From DASUAS01 sp963809795 (GTDB lineage: Bacteria > Actinomycetota > Acidimicrobiia > IMCC26256 > DASPTH01), in the NCBI GenBank assembly GCA_963809795.1, contig CAWELN010000021.1, positions 62,001-126,000 of the forward strand: a stretch of DNA of 64,000 nt, in the 5' to 3' direction. The position numbers were made by a program, and so were the translations under genes. The notes beneath the pieces are model-generated. The model searched no databases. It saw only the letters and a list, made by a program, of their open reading frames with translations, and had not been told where the DNA came from. Positions within the stretch are counted from its first letter, which is position 1; the number at the start of each line of letters is the position of its first letter. Below, piece by piece: positions 37,303 through 45,477 of the stretch.

Positions 37303-39074
37303 GTGCCAGGCAGCGCGAGGCTGGGCGTCGACACCGGCGGCACCTTCACCGACGTCGTCGCCGACGACGGTCGCACCATCAAGGTGCCGTCCACCCCGGC
37401 GGATCCGTCGCGTGCGGTGGTCGATGCATGCCGGAACTTCGCGCCCGAGGTCCTCGCCCACGGCACCACGGTGGCGACCAACGCGCTGCTCGAGCGGCGC
37501 CTGGGCCGCGTGGCGCTGGTGGCCACACGGGGCTTCGCCGACGTGCTGGAGATCGCGCGGCAGGCCCGCCCCTCGCTCTACGACGCGCGCGTCGACCGAC
37601 CCTCGCCCCTCGTGCCCCGGGAGCTCCGGTTCGAGGTGTCGGGGCGGCTCGACGCCACCGGTGGCGTGGTGGAGGAGTTCGATGGGCTCGTGCCCCCGCT
37701 CGACGACGTCGACGCAGTCGCGGTGTGTCTGCTCCACGCCGATCTCGATGGTGCCCACGAGCGCGCGGTGGCCGACGTCGTGCGCGCCCGCGGGATCGAC
37801 GCGGTCTGCTCGCACGAGGTGTCGCCCGAGTTCCGCGAGTACGAGCGGATGGTCACGACGGTGGCCGATGCCGCGCTGCGCGCGGTGTGCTCGCGGTCGC
37901 TCGGGCGGGTGGCCGACGCCGCCGACGAGGTGCTGGTGATGACGTCGGCCGGCGGTCTCGTGCCCCTCGTCGACGCGGTCGAGCATCCGGCGCGTTTGCT
38001 CCTCTCCGGTCCTGCCGCCGGGGTGCGCGCGGCCGCGGCGATCGCGGTCGCGTGCGACCTCGGCGACGCAGTCGCGTTCGACATGGGCGGGACCAGCACC
38101 GACGTGTGCCTGGTCCAGGGCGGCGTGCCGGAGCCGACCGCGACGCGCACGATCGGCGGGTTCCCCATCCGGTTGCCCGCGCTCGCGATCCACACCATCG
38201 GGGCCGGCGGCGGTTCGGTGGCCCGCCTGGATGCCGGTGGTGCGCTGGTGGTCGGCCCCGAGAGCGCGGGCGCCGATCCCGGACCCGCGTGCTACCGGCG
38301 GGGGGGCACCGCGGCGACGGTGACCGACGCCAACCTCGTGCTCGGCCGCATCCCTGCCGACCTCGAGCTCCCCGGGTTCGGGCGCCTGTCGGTCGACGCA
38401 GCGCGCGCCGCGTTGCAGCGCGCGGGGGTGACGGCCGACGGGGTGATCGCGGTGGTGGACGCGGCGATGGAACGCGCGGTCCGGGTGGTGAGCGTCGAGC
38501 AGGGTGTCGATACCCGCGACCTCGCGCTGGTGGCGTTCGGCGGTGCCGGTCCGCTCCACGCGTGCTCGATCGCGGACCGGCTCGGGATGCGCGCCGTCGT
38601 CGTCCCGCCGCGTGCAGGGGTCTTCTCGGCGGTAGGGCTGCTGTGCGCACCGGAGCAGCGCGAGCTCGTGCAGTCCTGGGCGACGCCCTGCGCCACCGAG
38701 GGCCTCGCGGAGCGCGCGCCGACCTCGCCGATCGGGTCCGCGCGCTGCTCCCGGGTGGGCACGTGACGAGCTGGCTCGACTGTCGCTACGCGGGTCAGAG
38801 TCACGAGCTGACGGTGGCGGAGATCGCCGCCTTCCCGGCCGAGCACGAGCGGCGCAACGGGTTTGCGCGGCCCGGTGCGCCGGTCGAGGTGATCGCGCTG
38901 CGGGCACGTGTCACGCGCCCGGCGTCGTTGACCGTCGACGACCTGCCGGCGTCACCGCGGGCGGAGGTGCGGGGTCCGGCGGTGGTCGCCGAACCCGACT
39001 GCACGGTGTGGATCCCCGCGGGGTGGCGAGCCGCGCCGGGACCGAGCGGCGCATGGGTGGTGCGGCGCACGTGA
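37303..39074 (+). CDS. hyuA: Hydantoinase/oxoprolinase family protein, subunit A (apparent frameshift)
   Basis: About 590 aa across a shift in the GCGCGC stretch near 38713-38719 (one base lost or two gained; LAER then ADLADRVRALLPGGHV in the other frame). ASKHA-fold ATP-dependent amidohydrolase: LGVDTGGTFTDVV, HGTTVATNALLERR, AFDMGGTSTDVCLV, IGAGGGSVARLD and VAFGGAGPLHACSIADRLG. Acts with subunit B on hydantoins, 5-oxoproline or similar lactams. GTG start chosen after the TAGCGT box; the longer upstream frame is a shadow of the regulator gene. Confidence 0.87.
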
Positions 39075-40606
39075 ACCCGGCCGAGCTGCAGATCCTCAGC
39101 TCGCGACTTTCGTCGATCGCCGACGAGATGGGCGCGGTGCTGCGGCGCAGCGCGTTCAGCCCGAACATCAAGGAGCGCGCCGACTGCTCGGCGGCGTTGT
39201 TCACGGCCGCCGGCGAACTGCTCGCGCAGGCGGAGCACATCCCGGTGCACCTCGGATCGATGCCGGCGTCGGTGACGGCAGCGATCGCCACCGGGACCCG
39301 TGCGCCGACGCTGCTCAACGACCCGTTCGCGGGTGGCACCCACCTCAACGACCTCACGATGGTGTCGCCGGTGTTCGCAGGCGTGACCGGAGACGGTCCG
39401 CTGGTCGGGTGGGTGGCCAACCGCGCGCACCACGCCGATGTCGGCGGCAGCGCGCCCGGCTCGATGCCACCCGATGCGCTCACCATCGACGAGGAGGGGC
39501 TGCGCCTCCCGCCGACCCGGATCGACGACGCGGTACTCGCCCGCGTCGTCGACGCGTCGCGTACGCCCGATGAGCGACGGGGGGACCTGGACGCGCAGTG
39601 GGGCGCCAACGTGCTCGGCGTCTCTCGGTTGGCCGAGCTCGTGCGCGGGCTCGAGGGCACCGAGCGCTTCGACGAGGTGCTCGACTATGGAGAGCGGCGC
39701 ATGCGCGCCGCTCTCGACGCGCTGCCGGACGGGCAGTGGCAGTTCACCGACGTGCTCGACTCGGCCGGTCCCCGGCCGCAGCAACAGACGCCGACACGCA
39801 TCGCGCTCACCCTCACCGTCGCTGGCGACGAGGTGACGTTCGACTTCACCGGCACCGACGACCAGCGACCCGGCAACGTGAACGCGGTCGAGGCGGTCAC
39901 GGTGAGCGCGGTCGCGTTCGCGATTCGCACGGCCACCGATCCGTCGCTCCCCGCGAATGGCGGCGCGATGCGCCCGGTGCGAATCGTCGCGCCCGCGGGA
40001 TCGGTGGTCGCGGCGCGCCCTCCGGTTGCGGTGGGTGCCGGCAACGTGGAGGTGAGTCAGCGGTTGGCCGACGTCTGCCTGGGGGCGCTGGCGCAGGCCG
40101 TCCCCGAGCGGATCGGCGCCGCCAGCCAGGGCACGATGAACAACGTGCTGCTCGGCGGTGACGGTTGGGTGCACTACGAGACCCTCGGCGGCGGTCAAGG
40201 AGGACGTCCGTGGGCCGACGGCATGAGCGGTGTCCACACCGCGATGACGAACACGCTCGATACCCCCGTCGAGGCCATGGAGCGGGCGCTGCCCGTGCGC
40301 GTACGGCGCTACGGATTGCGGCGGGGGAGCGGCGGCGCGGGCGCGCACGCGGGCGGTGATGGCATCGTGCGCGAGCTCGAGGCGTTGGCACCGATCACCG
40401 TCTCCCTCGTGACCGAGCGACGGGTGAGCCGTCCATGGGGTCTCGACGGTGGCGCGCCGGGGGCAGCGGGCGAGAATTGGCTTCTTCCCGGGGGCGACGA
40501 GAAGCGCGCCCGCCGCCTGCTGGACAAGTGCACCGTGACGCTCGCGCCCGGCGACGTGCTGCGCGTGCTCACTCCGGGCGGCGGGGGCTGGGGACCGCCT
40601 GCCTGA
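39071..40606 (+). CDS. hyuB: Hydantoinase/oxoprolinase family protein, subunit B
   Basis: 511 aa HyuB family: ELQILSSRLSSIADEMGAVLRRSAFSPNIKERAD, LLNDPFAGGTHLNDLTMVSPVF, ANRAHHADVGGSAPGSMP and GGQGGRPWADGMSGVHTAMTNT. GTG 39071 overlaps the hyuA stop (GTGA); the ATG at 39053 is an alternative. Together with HyuA it forms the ATP-dependent hydantoinase; substrate unknown. Its last 38 nt overlap the convergent gene at 40569. Confidence 0.92.
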   Translation: MNPAELQILSSRLSSIADEMGAVLRRSAFSPNIKERADCSAALFTAAGELLAQAEHIPVHLGSMPASVTAAIATGTRAPTLLNDPFAGGTHLNDLTMVSPVFAGVTGDGPLVGWVANRAHHADVGGSAPGSMPPDALTIDEEGLRLPPTRIDDAVLARVVDASRTPDERRGDLDAQWGANVLGVSRLAELVRGLEGTERFDEVLDYGERRMRAALDALPDGQWQFTDVLDSAGPRPQQQTPTRIALTLTVAGDEVTFDFTGTDDQRPGNVNAVEAVTVSAVAFAIRTATDPSLPANGGAMRPVRIVAPAGSVVAARPPVAVGAGNVEVSQRLADVCLGALAQAVPERIGAASQGTMNNVLLGGDGWVHYETLGGGQGGRPWADGMSGVHTAMTNTLDTPVEAMERALPVRVRRYGLRRGSGGAGAHAGGDGIVRELEALAPITVSLVTERRVSRPWGLDGGAPGAAGENWLLPGGDEKRARRLLDKCTVTLAPGDVLRVLTPGGGGWGPPA

Positions 40607-41225
40607 CCGCGGCGACGATCTCGGGCGCGGCGGCGCGGATCCCGGGCGCGAAGCGGGCGAGAATGTCGGCGATGGTCGGCACGTCGCGCGGACGGACCTC
40701 GATGCGGCGCCGCCCGGCGGTCATTCGGTGGAGGCGGTCCGCCACGAACACCGGGTCGCGGTAGCGCACCGGATCGAGTGTCGACCCGAGGAGGTGAAGA
40801 CGCTGGGTGACGACTGCACGCGCGTCGGCGGGTGCGAGCGATGCCAGCAGCTCGGCGTCGGCGTCGACGGCAGCGAGCGTCCGGCGCGCGCAACCATCGA
40901 TCCGGGGTTCGGCGATCAGCGCGCCGTCGAGGAGCATCTCCGTGCCGGCGTGTGAGCACGCCCGCGCTGCGCCGGTGGTCACCCCCGCGTCGAGGAGGGC
41001 GTCGCGGACGTCGCGGTTGGTGGCGCGGAACCACGCCGACTCGTGGAACACCGCGTCGCAGGCGTGGTGGAACTCGACGCCGCGCCCGAGGTCTCCCGCA
41101 GGCCTGGCCATGCGCACGCGCGCGATCGCCGCGAGATCGGGCAGCATGCACCCGACCAGGAAGTCAGATGACGGATCGCGTCGATCGGGCCTGAGCGCGG
41201 CCGCGACGTGCCCCACCAAGTTCAT
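40569..41225 (-). CDS. Uncharacterised protein resembling ACP phosphodiesterase (DUF479)
   Basis: 218 aa, all-helical, no membrane segments. The N-terminal pattern MNLVGHVAAALRP, DFLVGCMLPDL and GVEFHHACDAVFHESAWFR recalls the AcpH/DUF479 layout (N..H..., G..L.D, G...H...D), with paired His and Asp that could bind a metal. The C-terminal half (RLHLLGSTLDPVRYRDPVFV) is unfamiliar. Annotation as ACP phosphodiesterase is only a hint. Overlaps hyuB 3' by 38 nt. Confidence 0.6.
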   Translation of the reverse strand: MNLVGHVAAALRPDRRDPSSDFLVGCMLPDLAAIARVRMARPAGDLGRGVEFHHACDAVFHESAWFRATNRDVRDALLDAGVTTGAARACSHAGTEMLLDGALIAEPRIDGCARRTLAAVDADAELLASLAPADARAVVTQRLHLLGSTLDPVRYRDPVFVADRLHRMTAGRRRIEVRPRDVPTIADILARFAPGIRAAAPEIVAAVRQAVPSPRRPE

Positions 41226-41247
41226 CCGCGGAGCGTACCCACGCGGG

Positions 41248-42381
41248 TCACGGTGATCGTCCCCCGAGGCGACCCGCGGCCCGGTCTCGTTCCGTCTTCG
41301 CCTGATGATCCGGCCCGCACCTCGCCTTCAGATTGCCGACGTTGGTCGGGCCGCCGTTCGAGTACGGATCGTCGTGGTCCCATTCGAGGTCGTGGCGGCG
41401 ATCGCACCCTTCCTCGGAGCAGACCGCGCCGTCGAAGCCCGGCGGGAAGCCCAGCTCGAGGGCGGTGCGTACGTGGGCAGGCAGCGAGCGGCCGTAGTGG
41501 GCGACCGTGAGCACTTGAGTGCCGTCGTGCAGCACCACCTTGTAGAACGCGTTCTCGGAGAGCGCCTCGATGACCGAGACCGGTATCGGGCCGCCGCCGA
41601 CGATCTTCGCCACCTCGCCCGCGTGCCCGTGACCCCGCAACCAGGCCGCGACGTCGCACACGAGAACGAGGTCCGTCGACCGGGAAGGGCGTGCACCGCC
41701 ACCCGCGACGATCGCCTCGAAGGCGTCGGCCGCGAGCGCTTCGAACGGCTCGACCGATCGCGTCTCCCGCCGGGCGCGTGCGGCGCCGGCCTCGACCCGC
41801 TTGATCAGCCGTACTCCGACCTCGGGCATGAGGCGGCCCTTGATGCACACCATCCCGAGCTCGTCCCGCCAGTGGATGAAAGAGCGCGACTCTCGCTGGC
41901 GCGCGTACAGCTCGTCAGGAGGGATCGCCGTGGCACGCAGCTCGCGCGCGACCGCGCGTACGCGGTGCAGGCCCGAACGCGTTGCGAGGTCGAGCAGCTC
42001 GCGCTCGTTCCCCGGCGCGATCGCCTCGGTGCGGGTGATCTCTCGTGCTTGCGCCATCGAAACCCGACCGGCCAAGAGTGCAGTGCGGGTCTCGGGAAGG
42101 TGTCCGACCTCGGCAATGGTCTCGAGGGCGACTCTGGCGTCGTGGGCGGTGGTGCCGGACACCGCGGCGAGCCAATCCGGCGCGCCGGCGAAACCGGCTC
42201 GGTGGTGCGCGCCGCCCGATGCGGCCCGCGCCGCCACGGCAGCCTCGACCGCCCCGCACGCCTTACGAATCCGCGCCAGGTCCCCGAGCAGGGCCGCGCA
42301 CTGTTCGCCGGTGAGCACCGACGCATCGAAACCCTCGAGCGCGCCCTGGAGATCGCGTACGGCGCTCTGCAGATCGACCAC
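41248..42381 (-). CDS. DUF222 / HNH endonuclease domain protein (13E12-repeat type)
   Basis: 377 aa. N-terminal helical DUF222 region (about 5-250) and a C-terminal HNH nuclease module: CSEEGCDRRHDLEWDHDDP, then NGGPTNVGNLKARCGPDH. The His/Asp of WDHDDP and the Asn-His pair are intact, with two Cys pairs for a structural zinc. This family is the REP13E12 type, scattered in actinobacterial genomes. A near-perfect actinobacterial SOS box lies about 90 nt upstream. GTG 42381 chosen because it follows GAGGAGG; GTG 42405 is the alternative. Confidence 0.88.
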   Translation of the reverse strand: MVDLQSAVRDLQGALEGFDASVLTGEQCAALLGDLARIRKACGAVEAAVAARAASGGAHHRAGFAGAPDWLAAVSGTTAHDARVALETIAEVGHLPETRTALLAGRVSMAQAREITRTEAIAPGNERELLDLATRSGLHRVRAVARELRATAIPPDELYARQRESRSFIHWRDELGMVCIKGRLMPEVGVRLIKRVEAGAARARRETRSVEPFEALAADAFEAIVAGGGARPSRSTDLVLVCDVAAWLRGHGHAGEVAKIVGGGPIPVSVIEALSENAFYKVVLHDGTQVLTVAHYGRSLPAHVRTALELGFPPGFDGAVCSEEGCDRRHDLEWDHDDPYSNGGPTNVGNLKARCGPDHQAKTERDRAAGRLGGRSP

Positions 42382-42471
42382 GATCCTCCTCGAACGTGCG
42401 CGCACCGCGAAAGGTGCTGAACGAGAGGAGGACCTCAGACGCCCGGTCCTCGCGGCGTCGACCTCACCATA

Positions 42472-42487
42472 CCGAACGCACGTTCGA
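42472..42487 (-). promoter_or_regulatory. LexA SOS box upstream of the DUF222-HNH gene
   Basis: CCGAACGCACGTTCGA matches the actinobacterial SOS consensus TCGAAC-N4-GTTCGA at 11 of 12 fixed positions. It sits in the greA-HNH gap, 91 nt before the HNH start. LexA control of 13E12-type genes is known in mycobacteria; here it is inferred. Confidence 0.7.
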
Positions 42488-42532
42488 CGCGCAAGGCCCG
42501 CTTCGGAACGTGCTCGACCCGATCGCGCGCAG

Positions 42533-43003
42533 TCAGCTCGCGGGGCGGACGCTGACGATCTGGACCGCGAACGTGCGCCGGGGGCCTTCGTAGCTCACGG
42601 TCTCCCCCGGCCGGTGCTCGAGCAGCGCCAGCCCGAGCGGCGACGAGGTCGACAGCACCTCGAATTCCTCGCTGCGTTCCTCGATGGACCCCACCAGGTA
42701 CGACGTCGTCTCGTCGTCGCCCTCCATCCGCACCTCGACGACGGTGCCGGGCGCGACCACGTCACCGATGGGCCCCTCCACGACGACCGCGGTGCGCAGG
42801 ATCTCCTCCAGCTGCCGGACCCGCGCTTCGTTGTGGCCCTGCTCGTTCTTCGCCGCGTCGTAGTCGGCGTTCTCCTTGATGTCGCCGTGCTCGCGCGCCC
42901 GCTCGATCCACGCCGAGATCTCCTTGCGGCGCGGGCCCGACCGCTCGGCGAGTTCCTCCTGGAGCCGGTCGTAGGCCTGCTGCGAGAGGTGGGAAGGGTC
43001 CAT
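42533..43003 (-). CDS. greA: Transcription elongation factor GreA
   Basis: 156 aa. N-terminal coiled-coil (about 1-75) with SQQAYDRLQEELAERSGPRR, the tip motif GDIKENADYDAAKNEQGHNEAR (acidic residues that enter the polymerase secondary channel), and a C-terminal FKBP-like domain with SSPLGLALLEHRPGETVSYEGP. Rescues backtracked RNA polymerase by stimulating transcript cleavage. A TAGCCT -10 box ends 6 nt before the ATG. Confidence 0.96.
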   Translation of the reverse strand: MDPSHLSQQAYDRLQEELAERSGPRRKEISAWIERAREHGDIKENADYDAAKNEQGHNEARVRQLEEILRTAVVVEGPIGDVVAPGTVVEVRMEGDDETTSYLVGSIEERSEEFEVLSTSSPLGLALLEHRPGETVSYEGPRRTFAVQIVSVRPAS

Positions 43004-43009
43004 CGGTGC

Positions 43010-43015
43010 AGGCTA
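43010..43015 (-). promoter_or_regulatory. -10 element TAGCCT of a leaderless greA promoter
   Basis: On the minus strand TAGCCT ends 6 nt before the greA ATG at 43003. Confidence 0.55.
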
Positions 43016-43037
43016 CCGGCTGGTTGCCGACGCGAAG

Positions 43038-43065
43038 AAGGGCCCCGTCCGCCGACGGGGCCCTT
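43038..43065 (-). terminator. Strong hairpin terminator after the Flp pilin gene
   Basis: Perfect 12-bp stem AAGGGCCCCGTC / GACGGGGCCCTT with a 4-nt loop, 29 nt after the pilin stop (minus strand). The U-tract is weak, as usual for GC-rich actinobacteria. Confidence 0.8.
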
Positions 43066-43093
43066 CCGTTTCGCAGTCCGTACGGACGTCGGT

Positions 43094-43288
43094 TCAGCTC
43101 CCGGAACTCGAGAGCTTCGACCCGGCGTCGTTGAACTTGCCGTTGACCTGGTCCTTCAGGAACACGACGGCCGCGATCACGGCGAGCGCGATCAGCGCGA
43201 CGAGGAGGATGTACTCCACCATCGAAGCACCACGCTCGTCCTTGGCGAACTTCGCTTCCAGCCACGTACGCAACACGAACAGGTTCAT
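43094..43288 (-). CDS. Flp family type IVb pilin
   Basis: 64 aa. Basic/acidic leader ending KDERG, then ASMVEYILLVALIALAVIAA: the Flp prepilin cleavage site G|A with Glu at mature position 5, followed by the hydrophobic pilin helix. Processed by a TadV-type peptidase and assembled into tight-adherence pili. A Shine-Dalgarno (GAAAGG) is present, unlike in the leaderless neighbours. No tad genes are adjacent, so assembly machinery must lie elsewhere. Own terminator suggests a strong single-gene transcript. Confidence 0.93.
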   Translation of the reverse strand: MNLFVLRTWLEAKFAKDERGASMVEYILLVALIALAVIAAVVFLKDQVNGKFNDAGSKLSSSGS

Positions 43289-43451
43289 GGTTTCTGCTGC
43301 CTTTCGGAGGCGTTGGGAGTTGGTTTGCTGCCCTCCGGACCCGCGCGGTGGTCACCGCGCACGAGGCATCGGCCTGCGCGGCGGTCGGGCTTGACCCAAA
43401 CTTCCGGCGTGAGTGACGCGATTCACGCGACGCCGTGTGCGGGCTGTTCGC

Positions 43452-44153
43452 TCAGCTCTTGTCGAAGAAGAGCTGCAACTCCATCTCGCCGTGGTCGTCG
43501 ACCGATGCGACCGCGGGCGCGGTGGGTGCGGAGATGCCGTAGTCGCCGAACACGACGGGGAGGTTGCCGACGACCTGGACCTGCTTGCCGTCCCAGCGCC
43601 CCTCGAGCGAGACGGTCACCGGCTTGGTCACGCCGTGCAGGGTGAAATCACCGGTGGCCTCGGTCTTGATCGTGGTACCGGCGGTCGGGACCGCGCTCAG
43701 CTCGATCGGCGCGGTGAGCACGAACTTGGCCTCCGGGAATTGGTCCGACTCGAGGCCCTCGCTCCGGATGCGGCCGTCCCGGAAGCTGTTGTCGGAGGTG
43801 AGGTCGCGGAGGTCGGCGGTGACGGTGACGTCGCTGATGGTCGTGCCTTCGATCGTCATGGTTCCCGTGACGTTGTCGGTGCGCCCGGTGGCCTCGCTCT
43901 CGGAGATGTTGGCGAAGAGCTTCTCCGTGACCCGGTAGCCGACGAAGTTGTTCTGGTTCCCCGGCTTCACCGTCCACGTGCCGTCGGTACCGGGGTTGGT
44001 CTCGCCCGCGACCGTGCTCTCGGTCACGACCGGCGTGTTCTTGATCGCGGCCCGGGGCTCGGGATCGGTCTTCAGGAAGAAGTACCAGCCCGCGAACGCG
44101 AGGCCGACGATCACCACGAGGCCGAGGACGAGCCACTTCCAGAGACGGAGCAC
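43452..44153 (-). CDS. Membrane-anchored YceI-like lipid-binding protein
   Basis: 233 aa. One N-terminal transmembrane helix (KWLVLGLVVIVGLAFAGWYFF), a linker, then a YceI lipocalin-like beta-barrel (about 60-233): GTWTVKPGNQNNFVGYRVTE, TGTMTIEGTTISDVTVTADL, SDNSFRDGRIRSEGLESDQFPEAKF and DFTLHGVTKPVTVSL. Such domains bind polyisoprenoids or similar lipids outside the membrane. GTG 44153 chosen because GGGAGG lies 6 nt upstream; the GTG at 44159 is too close to it. Confidence 0.9.
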   Translation of the reverse strand: MLRLWKWLVLGLVVIVGLAFAGWYFFLKTDPEPRAAIKNTPVVTESTVAGETNPGTDGTWTVKPGNQNNFVGYRVTEKLFANISESEATGRTDNVTGTMTIEGTTISDVTVTADLRDLTSDNSFRDGRIRSEGLESDQFPEAKFVLTAPIELSAVPTAGTTIKTEATGDFTLHGVTKPVTVSLEGRWDGKQVQVVGNLPVVFGDYGISAPTAPAVASVDDHGEMELQLFFDKS

Positions 44154-44246
44154 GGACACCCTCCCAGGTGAGGTTGGCCAGGCTACGGGTGTGGTCGGCC
44201 GAGCGATCGCGACGTGTCTCAGGCGGGTCACAGCTGTCGAACCCCG

Positions 44247-44275
44247 TCGACACCCCTGGTGGGGGGTGGTACCAT
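44247..44275 (+). promoter_or_regulatory. Promoter of the leuB-ilvE-cimA leader transcript
   Basis: TCGACA at 44247-44252, 17-nt spacer, TACCAT (good TAnnnT -10) at 44270-44275. Predicted start at about 44282-44285, the leader-peptide ATG. Confidence 0.7.
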
Positions 44276-44284
44276 GAGCGGTTC

Positions 44285-44326
44285 ATGCGCAGCACCACCT
44301 CGACCTTCGTCATCGTCATTTCGTAG
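44285..44326 (+). CDS. Val/Ile leader peptide MRSTTSTFVIVIS
   Basis: 13-codon ORF whose end reads Phe-Val-Ile-Val-Ile-Ser, immediately before two hairpins and a U-tract. It matches the leuA leader in length, in position of the control codons (just before the stop), and in starting at the presumed transcription start. Ile and Val codons fit the operon, which makes isoleucine (CimA), leucine (LeuB) and transaminates all three (IlvE). Confidence 0.85.
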   Translation: MRSTTSTFVIVIS

Positions 44327-44389
44327 CGGGCGCCCATCCCGGCGCCCGCCTCTCGCCGTCCACTCCGTCACCGGGGTCGGACGGTTTTT
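44326..44389 (+). terminator. Attenuator of leuB-ilvE-cimA: hairpin plus intrinsic terminator
   Basis: Hairpin 1: perfect 9-bp stem 44326-44334 (GCGGGCGCC) with 44341-44349, overlapping the last base of the leader stop. Hairpin 2: CCGTCC at 44356-44361 with GGACGG at 44379-44384, extended inside by ACTCC/GGGGT pairing, followed by TTTTT at 44385-44389. leuB begins 30 nt later. Confidence 0.85.
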
Positions 44390-44418
44390 CATTGTCGGAT
44401 TGCACTCGAGGAACCTCC

Positions 44419-45411
44419 GTGAGCTTTCAGATCGGGATCATCGGCGGGGACGGCATCGGTCCCGAGGTCGTGGCCGAGGCCATGAAGTGCGTCGACGCCG
44501 CCGGCGTCGCGTACGACTCGGTCCCGTTCGACCTCGGTGGGTCGCGGTACCTCCGCGACGGCGTCGTCCTCGAGCAGGAGCACCTCGACGCCATCCGGGG
44601 CCTGGACGCGGTGATGCTCGGCGCGGTGGGCACGCCCGAGGTGCCGCCGGGTGTGATCGAGCGCGGGCTCCTCCTCACCCTCCGCTTCCAACTCGACCTG
44701 TACGTGAACCTCCGGCCGTTCGTGGCCGGTCCCAACCGGTTCAACGACGGGGTCGACATGCTCGTGGTGCGGGAGAACACCGAGGGCACGTACGCGGGCG
44801 AGGGCGGGTTCCTGCGCAAGGACACTCCGCACGAGGTCGCGACGCAGGGGTCCGTGAACACGCGCATGGGCGTGGAGCGGGCGATCCGGTACGCGTTCGA
44901 CCTGGCGCAGGCGCGCGAGCGCAAGCACCTCACCCTCGTGCACAAGACCAACGTGCTCACGTTCGCCGGCGACCTCTGGCAGCGGGCCTTCGACGCGGTG
45001 GCGCCTGAATATCCCGACGTCACCACCGCCTATCACCACGTCGATGCCGCGTGCATCTACTTCGTGCAGGACCCCGGCCGCTACGACGTGATCGTCACTG
45101 ACAACCTCTTCGGCGACATCCTCACCGACCTCGGTGGCGCGGTGTCCGGCGGCATCGGGCGGGCGGCTTCGGCGAACCTCAATCCGGCCCGCACCGGTCC
45201 GTCGCTGTTCGAGCCGGTGCACGGCTCCGCGCCCGACATCGCCGGCACCGGGAAGGCGGATCCCCGCGCCGCGATCATCTCGGCCGCGATGATGCTGGAG
45301 TTCCTGGGTGAGACGGACGCTGCGGCGCGGGTGCGGGCGGCGGTCGAGAAGTCCGACGACGTGAGCGGCAGCACGGCCGAGATCGGCTCTGCCATAGCCG
45401 GGAGGATCTAG
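44419..45411 (+). CDS. leuB: 3-isopropylmalate dehydrogenase
   Basis: 330 aa, actinobacterial LeuB type. IGGDGIGPEVVAEAM, LGAVGTPEVPPGVIERGLLL, VVRENTEGTYAGEGG, LVHKTNVLTFAGDLW (catalytic Lys), CIYFVQDPGRYDVIVTDNLFGDILTDL (metal Asps) and EPVHGSAPDIAGTGKADP. Oxidatively decarboxylates 3-isopropylmalate; in the citramalate route to isoleucine the same enzyme also handles 3-methylmalate. GTG start with GAGGA 5 nt upstream. First gene of leuB-ilvE-cimA. Confidence 0.95.
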   Translation: MSFQIGIIGGDGIGPEVVAEAMKCVDAAGVAYDSVPFDLGGSRYLRDGVVLEQEHLDAIRGLDAVMLGAVGTPEVPPGVIERGLLLTLRFQLDLYVNLRPFVAGPNRFNDGVDMLVVRENTEGTYAGEGGFLRKDTPHEVATQGSVNTRMGVERAIRYAFDLAQARERKHLTLVHKTNVLTFAGDLWQRAFDAVAPEYPDVTTAYHHVDAACIYFVQDPGRYDVIVTDNLFGDILTDLGGAVSGGIGRAASANLNPARTGPSLFEPVHGSAPDIAGTGKADPRAAIISAAMMLEFLGETDAAARVRAAVEKSDDVSGSTAEIGSAIAGRI

Positions 45412-45477
45412 GAGACGAAGCGCAGCCGTGCTCGCAGAGCGCGGCGAAGCGGAGTCGACCGATCAAGGAGCGCCAAA

